From PALSA-270 sp963770915 (GTDB lineage Bacteria > Acidobacteriota > Terriglobia > Terriglobales > Acidobacteriaceae): 64,000 bases of DNA. Positions 1 to 6,227 of the stretch are shown one piece after another. Position 1 is the first letter of the stretch; every line of letters starts with the position of its first letter. The DNA lies in the NCBI GenBank assembly GCA_963770915.1, contig CAVYRG010000001.1:3596001-3660000 (forward strand), read 5' to 3'. Below the pieces are notes generated by a model. It worked only from the letters and a program-made list of their open reading frames with translations. It did no database searches and was not told where the DNA came from. A program made the translations under genes and the position numbers.

Positions 1-79
1 CCGAACAATAGTGAACAGATATCTCGATCAGGAAGTGCGAACGTGGGGTAGTGCGCGGTCGACATCCCAGAGGAAGCAA

Positions 80-358
80 ATGAAAAAACAGTATCTTCAC
101 CTTTGCGTTTATCCCTGTGACAAGTGCAGGGGGCCCGTAGTTTCAGGTCTGCTTGCGGTACGCGAGAAAGAGATATCGAGGGAGACTGAGATCAGGCAAG
201 TGGGGGCAATCTGCCTGTTGTGCGGCCATCGGCAAAGCAAAGTAGCGGAGTTCGCGATTGCCCGTCACTTTCCGCCGGTCGAATGGGAATCAGTGAACCT
301 CCCCGACATCACGCATCTTGCAACTGCATTTGAGGGAATGCTCAGTCGGACCACATGA
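80..358 (+). CDS. Small protein with two CxxC motifs (zinc-ribbon-like)
   Basis: A 92-residue protein. The ATG at 80 is preferred over an in-frame upstream start at 11 because AGGAAG lies just before it. Cysteine pairs at residues 13/16 and 45/48 are spaced as in a two-knuckle zinc ribbon, so metal binding is likely (inference). There is no signal peptide or membrane segment. I do not recognise the family. It is the first of several tiny Cys-pair proteins in this window (5884, 9665, 53101). The function is unknown; a nucleic-acid or protein-binding accessory role is possible. Confidence 0.55.
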   Translation: MKKQYLHLCVYPCDKCRGPVVSGLLAVREKEISRETEIRQVGAICLLCGHRQSKVAEFAIARHFPPVEWESVNLPDITHLATAFEGMLSRTT

Positions 359-637
359 CGATCCGGCATGGGGCGGGCAACACGCGGAATCTTCCGCTGG
401 TGCCCGATTTCCAGAGCGCGGTCGGGGCCACTCCTTAAGTGCTCATATGGATGGAGAGTCGTCGCCGGAGTGCCTGCATTATTCTCTCTAAAGCGAGCAA
501 TTGTGAACATCGCGCCATCCTCCTCAAGGCGCACCATCTGTATAGATGGGGAAAAGGATCGAGCCTGAAAGTGGTGGCGTCCAAACCAGGCATCGGGTGA
601 TCGCCCCTTCCACCTCGTGCCATTTCCCGGGAGCCAT

Positions 638-904
638 ATGATGATCAGCTACTCCGCTACCAACGGCAACAAATCCCCCGAACCGCCGCTGCCCTATCCA
701 GGAGCAACGCCTGACGCGGAGCGTGCCAAAAAGCCGGCGCTGCCTGAGCCTCCGTACCAGCCTTATGCCAAGAAGCCGGGGCCGCCAGAGCCCCCGTATA
801 GGCCTTACGCCAAGAAGCCCGGACCGCCTGCGCCTCCCTATAAGCCCTACGTCGAAAAGCCCGCGCCGTCTGAGCCTCCGTATGAGCCTTACAAGGGCAT
901 GTAG
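638..904 (+). CDS. Short proline-rich tandem-repeat protein
   Basis: An 88-residue protein dominated by four tandem copies of a 14-residue unit of the form KKPGPPEPPYRPYA, ending in YKGM. ATG codons at 638 and 641 follow a GGGAG; an in-frame GTG at 617 is an alternative start. No signal peptide, membrane span or catalytic motif is visible. The Pro/Tyr/Lys composition suggests an extended, disordered chain that could bind anionic polymers or partner domains (inference). It stands alone, with about 280 bp before it and 250 bp after it in which I see no other gene. Confidence 0.5.
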   Translation: MMISYSATNGNKSPEPPLPYPGATPDAERAKKPALPEPPYQPYAKKPGPPEPPYRPYAKKPGPPAPPYKPYVEKPAPSEPPYEPYKGM

Positions 905-1154
905 TCGCTGGGCCGATGTCCGTTGAGAAGCGTGCACCGACTCCATGTACTACGTTCGATAATCGGGATCTGTTCAAAATGAACATCTTTGGCAAAGCTG
1001 TGCGGAGTATTCCGGCAGGATTACCGGATCACCCCTGCCGCTCCGCTTCTACTCCCAACAACATCGCGACATACCGATAGCGCTGTTCTCGGTGGGAATG
1101 GGAGACGGTGCGGATCTGCTCAATTGCATCCAGCTGTCGAAGGGGAGCGGAACC

Positions 1155-1382
1155 TCAGTTCTTCGGAGGTCGTGTGCGCGCGCCGGCAATGGTCAGCGAG
1201 ATTCCGCCCGCGATCAGGACGACGCTAACGATGGGCGACACTCTTTCACTGTGACGGGTCTGCACCCCAATGTTCGTGTCCCCGATTTTGATGCCCTGCG
1301 TCTCGCTGCGGGGAATCGGTACGATCAGAGATGCGATGCCGAGCACAACCATGAGCAGGCCTGCGAACAGCAAGATCTTCAT
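1155..1382 (-). CDS. Small two-span membrane protein, copy 1
   Basis: A 75-residue protein with hydrophobic spans at about residues 2-22 and 48-66 flanking a conserved polar loop that contains PIPRSET, GIKIGDTNIGVQT and SERVSPIV. The ATG at 1382 has GAGG eight bases upstream; the longer reading from 1409 would overlap the receiver gene. A close paralogue lies at 23934-24161, again directly downstream of a receiver-domain gene, so the two probably form a functional pair. The conserved loop between the spans is the likely working part. Family and function are not recognised. Confidence 0.7.
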   Translation of the reverse strand: MKILLFAGLLMVVLGIASLIVPIPRSETQGIKIGDTNIGVQTRHSERVSPIVSVVLIAGGISLTIAGARTRPPKN

Positions 1383-1398
1383 AATTGGGTCCTCGCGG

Positions 1399-1809
1399 TC
1401 ACGCGTCATACAACGGCAAAGAGATCGATCCGCATCTGTGCAATTGCGCGATGGTGGGCGGCAACTGGCTGGCCAGATGATCCTTCGCTATGAAGGCATC
1501 TACCAGCTTCAAGGTTGGCTCAGGAATATCCACCGCTGCGGAAAGCATGATGATCGGCGCGTGTGGTCTGAGCCGCCTCATTTCGATGGCAACCTCTTGC
1601 CCGTTCATCCCGGGCATGAAGTAGTCAACGATTACAACGTCAACCGGGTGCAGGGAGGCTAGTTCCAATCCCTTGCCGCCGCTTGCAGCGGTCAGAACGG
1701 TATACCCAAAGGTTTCGAGGAACGATTTCTCACATTCCAGCACGTCAGCGTTATCGTCGATGCAAAGAAGCACTGCGCTTTGGCATTCAGGATAAACCGA
1801 TAGAGGCAT
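1399..1809 (-). CDS. Stand-alone response-regulator receiver domain, copy 1
   Basis: A 136-residue single-domain receiver protein. The acidic pair is the DD of CIDDN at about residues 18-19, the phospho-acceptor Asp lies in VIVDYFMPGMNG at about residue 62, the switch Ser is in MLSAA and the conserved Lys in IAKD. There is no output domain, so it probably acts by protein contact (CheY/Spo0F style). The ATG at 1809 follows AGGTG. The small membrane gene starts 16 bp downstream and the Crp/Fnr gene lies upstream on the same strand. A frameshifted paralogue is at 24180-24591. Confidence 0.88.
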   Translation of the reverse strand: MPLSVYPECQSAVLLCIDDNADVLECEKSFLETFGYTVLTAASGGKGLELASLHPVDVVIVDYFMPGMNGQEVAIEMRRLRPHAPIIMLSAAVDIPEPTLKLVDAFIAKDHLASQLPPTIAQLHRCGSISLPLYDA

Positions 1810-1854
1810 GGTTCACCTTAAAAATCCCATTTTCAACAGTTCGGCGCAGAAAAC

Positions 1855-1870
1855 TGTTCAAAATTGCTCA
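1855..1870. promoter_or_regulatory. Candidate Crp-type operator TGTTC-N6-GCTCA
   Basis: A 16-bp imperfect inverted repeat, TGTTCAAAATTGCTCA, lies 46 bp upstream of the receiver gene start at 1809 and downstream of the Crp/Fnr gene. A near copy, TGTGCAAAATTGCTCA, sits in front of the second receiver copy (24640-24655), and stronger versions occur at 17265 and 9924. The pentamer-N6-pentamer spacing is that of Crp-family sites. Binding is inferred. Confidence 0.4.
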
Positions 1871-2003
1871 AACCATGTTTTTTTGCATTACCGCGAGCCG
1901 ATCACTCCGACGGCCCCCGCCGCTCAACTTGCTGTAGAACACGCGCTCGATTTCACCCGAGCCGTTGATATTTGGGTACTTGAGGAAATTGCACTGAGAA
2001 CAG

Positions 2004-2741
2004 CTAGTCGTGCAGGACGATGTTGAGCAGTGAGCTGTGGACTTGCAGGCCGCCGTTGTAGTGAATGAAACCCAATTTCCTGAACCGGTTCATGAAAAAG
2101 CTGACTCGCGAACGAGTCGTGCCTATCATCTCGGCCAGGGTCTCCTGGCTGATTTTGGGAATCACGGTCTCCGGCACACCTTCCTTGCCGAAATGAGCCA
2201 GCATGAGAAGAACACGGGCCAGTCTTTTTTCGCTGGAATTGAAAAGTTGATCAACCAGGTCTTCTTCGTAGCGGATATTTCGCCCCAGCAAATACGCCAC
2301 GAACATATCCGAAAACGCATGTTCGCGGTGAAGCGCCTCCATCATGGCCTTCTTCTCGATCCGTAGAAGCTCGCAATCGGTGATGGCAACCGCCGATCCC
2401 ATACGCAGAACCTGGCCTGCCAGTGAGCCTTCCCCAAAAAAATTGCTCTCCCCGATTATGCCGAGCGTGGCCTCTTTGCCAGCCTTGGAGACGACGGCGA
2501 GCCTGACCTTGCCTTTCTGGATGTAGAGGACAGAGTCCGCCGGATTTCCTTGTGTGAATATCGTGTGGCTCTTCGGAACAACCAGAATCTTCCTGCCGGT
2601 GCCAATCGTGGCCAGAAAGGTGATGGGGTCGAACTCGCGCTTGTCTCTACCCGTTGCACCCGGAGGTGTAGCAACGCTCTCGCTTATGTTCCGCGATGAA
2701 GGCGAGGCATGGGTCACTTTCGTGGCGACTCGCTTTCTCAT
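2004..2741 (-). CDS. Crp/Fnr-family transcription regulator, paralogue 1
   Basis: A 245-residue regulator. An N-terminal cyclic-nucleotide-type beta-roll contains GNPADSVLYIQKGKV and ESNFFGEGSLAG. A dimerisation helix contains EEDLVDQLFNSSEKRLARVL. The C-terminal winged HTH has a recognition region reading IGTTRSRVSFFMNRFRKLGF. No Fnr-type cysteine cluster is visible. The ATG at 2741 is preferred to a TTG at 2765. Two paralogues in this window (16198 and 22778) share almost the same recognition helix and so probably similar operators. This copy ends at the ...LLNIVLHD stop, which defines the natural C-terminus for comparison with the extended copy 2. Confidence 0.93.
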   Translation of the reverse strand: MRKRVATKVTHASPSSRNISESVATPPGATGRDKREFDPITFLATIGTGRKILVVPKSHTIFTQGNPADSVLYIQKGKVRLAVVSKAGKEATLGIIGESNFFGEGSLAGQVLRMGSAVAITDCELLRIEKKAMMEALHREHAFSDMFVAYLLGRNIRYEEDLVDQLFNSSEKRLARVLLMLAHFGKEGVPETVIPKISQETLAEMIGTTRSRVSFFMNRFRKLGFIHYNGGLQVHSSLLNIVLHD

Positions 2742-2986
2742 TGAGTGATAATGATTTCCCCACAATCAAGATAGCGCGGTTCGACGCGTACGGCGAATCT
2801 CTTAGCAGGTCTTAGTACAACGGCGGGATACGCGCAAAGTATTGATAACGCGTTACGTAGCGTACGGATGCGCCCAGAATCGCAATCATACTTCGGTTTC
2901 GCATAGATTCTTAGTTGCAGCATACGATTTCTTGCGGTACGATTGGCTGCATTACGGAGTACGACGACTACCAGCGGCGGCACGCG

Positions 2987-3289
2987 ATGGCAAATAACGG
3001 AAACAGCACCCATTATTCAGCGATCAATCAGTCGGATGTTCCCCAAGGGCGTAAAGGAAAACACCGCAAGGCAGTGGCGGATATTCTGGCTGACCTTTCG
3101 AGGCTGAAGCCCCAGCAAGCGATCAAGATTCCTCTGCGCAGCTTGAACGGCGAGAAGATGCAGAATCTTCGCTCAGCTTTGAATCGAGCAACGCGCGAGA
3201 AGAACGTCCCCGTGGTGACCTCGAGCGATGAGGAGTTCCTCTACGTTTGGCGCGTCGACCCGCCCAAGAATACGGCTGCAAACGAGTAG
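2987..3289 (+). CDS. Conserved-looking small soluble protein
   Basis: A 100-residue protein with a charged body containing GKHRKAVADILADLSRLK, IKIPLRSLNGEKMQNLRSAL and PVVTSSDEEFLYVWR. The ATG at 2987 is chosen because upstream codons of the longer frame (from 2915) lie in the divergent promoter region of the Crp gene. No signal peptide or membrane span is present. The compact alpha/beta-like pattern is what one expects of a small DNA- or RNA-associated protein, but I do not recognise the family. It lies between a divergent Crp/Fnr gene and a convergent DedA-like gene. Confidence 0.6.
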   Translation: MANNGNSTHYSAINQSDVPQGRKGKHRKAVADILADLSRLKPQQAIKIPLRSLNGEKMQNLRSALNRATREKNVPVVTSSDEEFLYVWRVDPPKNTAANE

Positions 3290-3311
3290 CCGGCTTGGGC
3301 CAGGAAACTTT

Positions 3312-3947
3312 CTACCGGCGCATCGCGCTCTTACTTCCCCGGAAATAGAAAACCACGGCAGCTGTGGTAATTAACACCACGATGATTGTCACTACAAGAG
3401 GGTGTGCGTGTTCCGCGATGAACGCGATGATTTGCCGTCCGTAACGAGCGGCCAGGTAAGCCAGAATCAGGTATCTGGTGGCTCGGCCGAGCGCGAGCGC
3501 AGCCAGGAATTTTCGTGTCGGATATTGCATCGCACCAGCCGCAAATAGAAATGGAACCATGGGCGAAGGCGGTGGCAGCACAGCGGGGATCGCAATGGCA
3601 CCGAACCCCCAGCGCTCGAAGATCTTGCACACTCTGTCCACTTTCCGGCGCGAAAACCTGCGTTCCAGCGCTTCCTTTCCTCCTTTGCGCGCGAGCCGGT
3701 ACGTCAGAAAGCCCCCCACTATCGAACCGGCGGTCGCCATCACGGCGTAGTAAAGCCACAACTGCTCCCGGCGCGCGGACAGGACAATCGTTGCCACATC
3801 CATCGTGCCGGGAATTGGGATGACGGAGTTGTCCAAGAGCCCGAGGGGAATCAGACCCAGACCCCCGAGGCTAGAAAGCCAGTGCCGCGCGCTTCGTGCT
3901 GCCGAGAGCAGTAACGCCGCGATTGCCTGACCACTGATCATCTGCAT
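3312..3947 (-). CDS. DedA-like (VTT/SNARE-associated) membrane protein
   Basis: A 211-residue polytopic inner-membrane protein with about five hydrophobic segments. It carries DedA/YqaA hallmarks: an N-terminal re-entrant segment GLIPLGLLDNSVIPIPG, a Gly-rich span GSIVGGFLTYRLARKGG and the Pro-rich re-entrant segment containing PAVLPPPSPMVPFLF. The VTT family includes lipid scramblases and flippases (for example for undecaprenyl phosphate), so a role in lipid-carrier recycling or envelope homeostasis is plausible. Start at ATG 3947. It is convergent with the gene at 2987. Confidence 0.85.
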   Translation of the reverse strand: MQMISGQAIAALLLSAARSARHWLSSLGGLGLIPLGLLDNSVIPIPGTMDVATIVLSARREQLWLYYAVMATAGSIVGGFLTYRLARKGGKEALERRFSRRKVDRVCKIFERWGFGAIAIPAVLPPPSPMVPFLFAAGAMQYPTRKFLAALALGRATRYLILAYLAARYGRQIIAFIAEHAHPLVVTIIVVLITTAAVVFYFRGSKSAMRR

Positions 3948-4019
3948 TTATCTTATGCTCGAAACCAACATGTTTCTGAGGTGCCGGCTGGCGGTCCCGC
4001 GAGCTTGGCGAGCCCTGAC

Positions 4020-4127
4020 TTAATCTCGAAGAAAAGCTCTGTCGTCGTGCACGGTAAATCCCGCCAGCAATGCCATGTACATGACTGCGGCGGCGGCAGG
4101 CACGAACCATGATTCCAGTTCAAGCAA
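4020..4127 (-). CDS. Possible 35-residue single-span membrane protein
   Basis: A short frame reading from a TTG at 4127: acidic N-terminus LELESW, hydrophobic segment FVPAAAAVMYMALLAGFTV, then a charged tail HDDRAFLRD and stop. The charge and hydrophobicity pattern is that of a small single-span protein, but there is no clear Shine-Dalgarno and the start is non-ATG. It is kept because this island is rich in such tiny membrane proteins. Low confidence. Confidence 0.27.
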   Translation of the reverse strand: MLELESWFVPAAAAVMYMALLAGFTVHDDRAFLRD

Positions 4128-4135
4128 AGTTGAGG

Positions 4136-4151
4136 TGAGCTATTGTGCACA
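4136..4151. promoter_or_regulatory. Candidate Crp-type operator TGAGC-N6-GCACA
   Basis: TGAGCTATTGTGCACA fits the island motif (TGAGC-N6-GCTCA) with one mismatch in the right half. It lies upstream of the tiny leftward ORF at 4127 and of the rightward small-gene run starting at 4376. The rest of the 4152-4375 spacer holds a perfect 7-bp hairpin (4306-4323, stem GCCTTCC) and no gene I can support. Confidence 0.33.
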
Positions 4152-4375
4152 GTATTCCGTAAAGAGGTGAGCAACCATGTAGATGCCTCCGGAGAGCAGT
4201 GACCCGTCAAACTAGGCGGCCTGCCTCCAGGGCGGCAGTTTGCCCAGACAAGTGGCTCGCGGGCCGTTGCCGGATGTTCATCAGCCGGAATCCGCAACCG
4301 GGGTTGCCTTCCAGTGGGAAGGCACCCATCAGGCCCGGCCTCGATCTCGCCCCTCTGGCCAGGAGGAGGAACCAA

Positions 4376-4495
4376 ATGCACCCAGAAGATGTAATGAAGC
4401 CTGACCTGCTTAGCGAAATCGTGCTGCTCGGTAGCGGTGGGATGTTATTCGTTGCACTGTTGCTGGTCATAGTGGCTTCGTTTGCGCGAGCCTGA
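4376..4495 (+). CDS. Tiny single-span membrane protein (39 aa)
   Basis: A 39-residue protein with a short acidic head (HPEDVMKPDLLSE) followed by one strong hydrophobic helix (IVLLGSGGMLFVALLLVIV) and an SFARA tail. Its ATG at 4376 is preceded by an excellent AGGAGGAGGA at the right distance, which decides the start against longer upstream readings. It begins a run of three same-strand small genes (4376, 4524, 4981), each with a strong ribosome binding site. The function is unknown; similar one-helix proteins often modulate larger membrane complexes. Confidence 0.62.
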   Translation: MHPEDVMKPDLLSEIVLLGSGGMLFVALLLVIVASFARA

Positions 4496-4523
4496 CTGCC
4501 AGCCATGTTTCTCTGGAGGATCT

Positions 4524-4952
4524 ATGCCACCAACCGTTCAAGTCGGTACGATTCTGATCGAGGAGCAGCCCCTAATGTCTCGATTCAGCCAGAAGAGCGA
4601 ACCCTACTCAGGCAAATGGAGCTTGGTTAAGGCGCTTGATGGCTTCGCTCTTGATCGCAAGATCAATGCTGCCGGATGGAATTTCTTCTTCATGGCGGCA
4701 GAAGTAAGGGTAATGTTCCTGGGCGCTATTGGAGCGAAGAAGATCCAGAACGCGTTGGGACGAATCCTGGCGAAGGTCAAGAGCCAAAACTTCAACAGCC
4801 TCGAAGTGACTGGAATCGTTGCCAAGCGTTTTCTAGGCGTGCCCTATGTCGTCCTTTCAGCACACTCCCGCCACATTCAACAAAGCTGCAATTTGGATGG
4901 TGCCGAGGAACGGCGAGCATCTCAGCGCGACACGGAACAGGCCAGGGATTGA
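4524..4952 (+). CDS. Hypothetical soluble protein (142 aa)
   Basis: GGAGGATCT immediately before ATG 4524 fixes the start; the frame is open further upstream. The sequence has a central motif rich in aromatic residues and basic helices (GWNFFFMAAEVRVMF, GAKKIQNALGRILAKV, NFNSLEVTGIV, GVPYVVLSAHSRHIQ) and a charged tail ending TEQARD. No signal peptide or clear membrane span is seen. I do not recognise the family. The position between two tiny genes with strong ribosome binding sites, upstream of hsp20, suggests expression with the stress genes. Confidence 0.6.
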   Translation: MPPTVQVGTILIEEQPLMSRFSQKSEPYSGKWSLVKALDGFALDRKINAAGWNFFFMAAEVRVMFLGAIGAKKIQNALGRILAKVKSQNFNSLEVTGIVAKRFLGVPYVVLSAHSRHIQQSCNLDGAEERRASQRDTEQARD

Positions 4953-4980
4953 GCCCGCCTCCGGTCCAGGAGGTTAACTT

Positions 4981-5136
4981 ATGAAACTTGGTGACGATAA
5001 CGAGCGCGAAAATTTCATCAGCCAGGCCCATGAGCGGACAATGGGGGCAAGCGACAGAATATCCTGGGGTGAGATGGCTTCGAAGTACCCCGGCGGTTCA
5101 AACTTCGCCGGGACCGATACCCGCGTGACAGCTTGA
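4981..5136 (+). CDS. Small hydrophilic protein (51 aa)
   Basis: Starts at ATG 4981 behind CCAGGAGGTTAACTT, a textbook ribosome binding site. It translates to 51 residues: a charged N-terminus (KLGDDNERENFISQAHERT), then GASDRISWGEMASKYPGGSNF and a TGA stop at 5134-5136. It is Gly/Ser/acid-rich with no Cys and no membrane helix, of the kind seen in small stress-inducible hydrophilic proteins (inference). It is third in the 4376-4524-4981 run and sits 132 bp upstream of hsp20. Confidence 0.5.
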   Translation: MKLGDDNERENFISQAHERTMGASDRISWGEMASKYPGGSNFAGTDTRVTA

Positions 5137-5187
5137 CAATGCTAGCGCACAGGCCTAGCCTTGTAGTTGAGCAAGTTCCTCTTCTTA

Positions 5188-5248
5188 CTCTTTCAGGTCC
5201 TCTGATCTAAGTCAGCCCATCTGGAGTTGTTCCCTCTTAGCTTTACTG
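5188..5248 (+). repeat. Conserved upstream element, copy A (before hsp20)
   Basis: The segment beginning CTCTTTCAGGTCCTCTGA and ending near TCTTAGCTTTACTG closely matches 45128-45193, which lies upstream of an unrelated small gene. Its core (TTCAG, CCTCTGA, AAGTC) also matches 24791-24830. The three copies share a small inverted repeat, TCAG-N5/6-CTGA or TGA. Its place just before the ribosome binding sites of hsp20 and the 45214 gene suggests an mRNA leader or operator (inference). Confidence 0.45.
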
Positions 5249-5268
5249 CCTCTGAAGGAGGAATTCTT

Positions 5269-5769
5269 ATGACAGTATTAGCCCGTTGGGAACCGTTCCG
5301 TGAGTTTTCTACGATGCAAGACCGGATGAACCGCATGAACCGTCTTTTACGTGAGGCGTATAGCCCCGAAGGTCCGGAGGACGCGTTGACTACCACGAGC
5401 TTCGCACCGCCGGTAGACATCTACGAAGACGAGCACAACGTCACTCTGAAGCTGGAGGTCCCGGGAATTGACGAAAAGGACATCGATGTCCGCATTGAGA
5501 ACAACACGCTCACCGTCCATGGCGAGCGCAAGATCGAGAAGGAAGAAAAAGAGGAGAACTTCCGTCGCGTCGAGCGGCAGTACGGAAGCTTTACCCGCTC
5601 GTTCACACTGCCCAGTTCTGTGGACCCCGGTCAGGTGAGCGCCAATTATGACAATGGAGTGCTGAAGATCAAGCTGGCCAAGAAGGCCGAAGCCAAGCCG
5701 AAACAGATCAGGGTGAATGTTGGCAGCGAGAAGGCCCTCGAAGCCAAGGTTCACAGCAAGGCCGCGTAA
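5269..5769 (+). CDS. Hsp20/alpha-crystallin small heat-shock protein
   Basis: A 166-residue small chaperone. ATG 5269 follows GAAGGAGGAATTCTT; an in-frame start at 5227 lies inside the conserved upstream element and is rejected. The N-terminal arm (RWEPFREFSTMQDRMNRM) precedes an alpha-crystallin domain from about residue 45 to 145 that includes PPVDIYEDEHNVTL, KLEVPGIDEKDIDV and the closing NGVLKIKLAK motif. A Lys-rich tail follows. It acts as an ATP-independent holdase for unfolding cytosolic proteins. A strong terminator (5792-5822) follows at once, so it is probably transcribed alone or as the last gene of the 4376 run. Confidence 0.97.
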   Translation: MTVLARWEPFREFSTMQDRMNRMNRLLREAYSPEGPEDALTTTSFAPPVDIYEDEHNVTLKLEVPGIDEKDIDVRIENNTLTVHGERKIEKEEKEENFRRVERQYGSFTRSFTLPSSVDPGQVSANYDNGVLKIKLAKKAEAKPKQIRVNVGSEKALEAKVHSKAA

Positions 5770-5791
5770 GGCCGGTAGCTGGCGGGAGAAG

Positions 5792-5822
5792 CGGGAGGCG
5801 ATGGCCGCCTCCCGTTTGTTTC
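5792..5822 (+). terminator. Rho-independent terminator after hsp20
   Basis: A perfect 9-bp stem, CGGGAGGCG / CGCCTCCCG, with loop ATGGC is followed by TTTGTTTC. It lies 22 bp downstream of the hsp20 stop and before the convergent zinc-finger gene at 5884. Confidence 0.85.
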
Positions 5823-5883
5823 TGCACTGCCTATCATCAGCCTAGGCTGGGCGTAGCTTGGGGATGCTTTGCGGGCCAGAGAG

Positions 5884-6024
5884 TTACTTCTCCGAAGCCG
5901 CCAGACGCCGGTCTCGATGGGGGTCCGTGCGCGGCTGCCCGGTGCTGAGCTCACATTTCTCTCCCGGCTTGGCGCCACAAGTGGGGCACCGCACGGCCAG
6001 TACTTGCTCTTCCGTGATCTTCAT
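5884..6024 (-). CDS. 46-aa zinc-finger protein (CPTCGAKPGEKC type)
   Basis: On the minus strand, ATG 6024 opens a 46-residue frame ending at TAA 5884. It has C13-x2-C16-x7-C24 and H36 in the pattern CPTCGAKPGEKCELSTGQ followed by PRTDPHRDR. This closely resembles the small CCCH zinc-binding domain found in actinobacterial, acidobacterial and phage proteins (CPTCGAxPGxxC...HxxR). That domain usually occurs in small DNA-associated proteins; here it is almost the whole protein. An alternative ATG at 6039 adds five residues. No strong ribosome binding site is visible. Confidence 0.55.
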   Translation of the reverse strand: MKITEEQVLAVRCPTCGAKPGEKCELSTGQPRTDPHRDRRLAASEK

Positions 6025-6227
6025 CACTGCATGATGCATGCTCACTGCAATGCGATCTGGTCAATTTTGACCAGTCCGCCTAACCCCAAAGGCCGATACT
6101 AGACTGAGTATTCATAAGAAAGTGGCATGCAACCCTAATGGAATGAACCGCGTTCGCCCGTTTCTGATTCGGCCAGCTCATTTTGGAAATCAGCCGTTTA
6201 GGCGCTTTTGGGCGACCCAGGAGTTTG

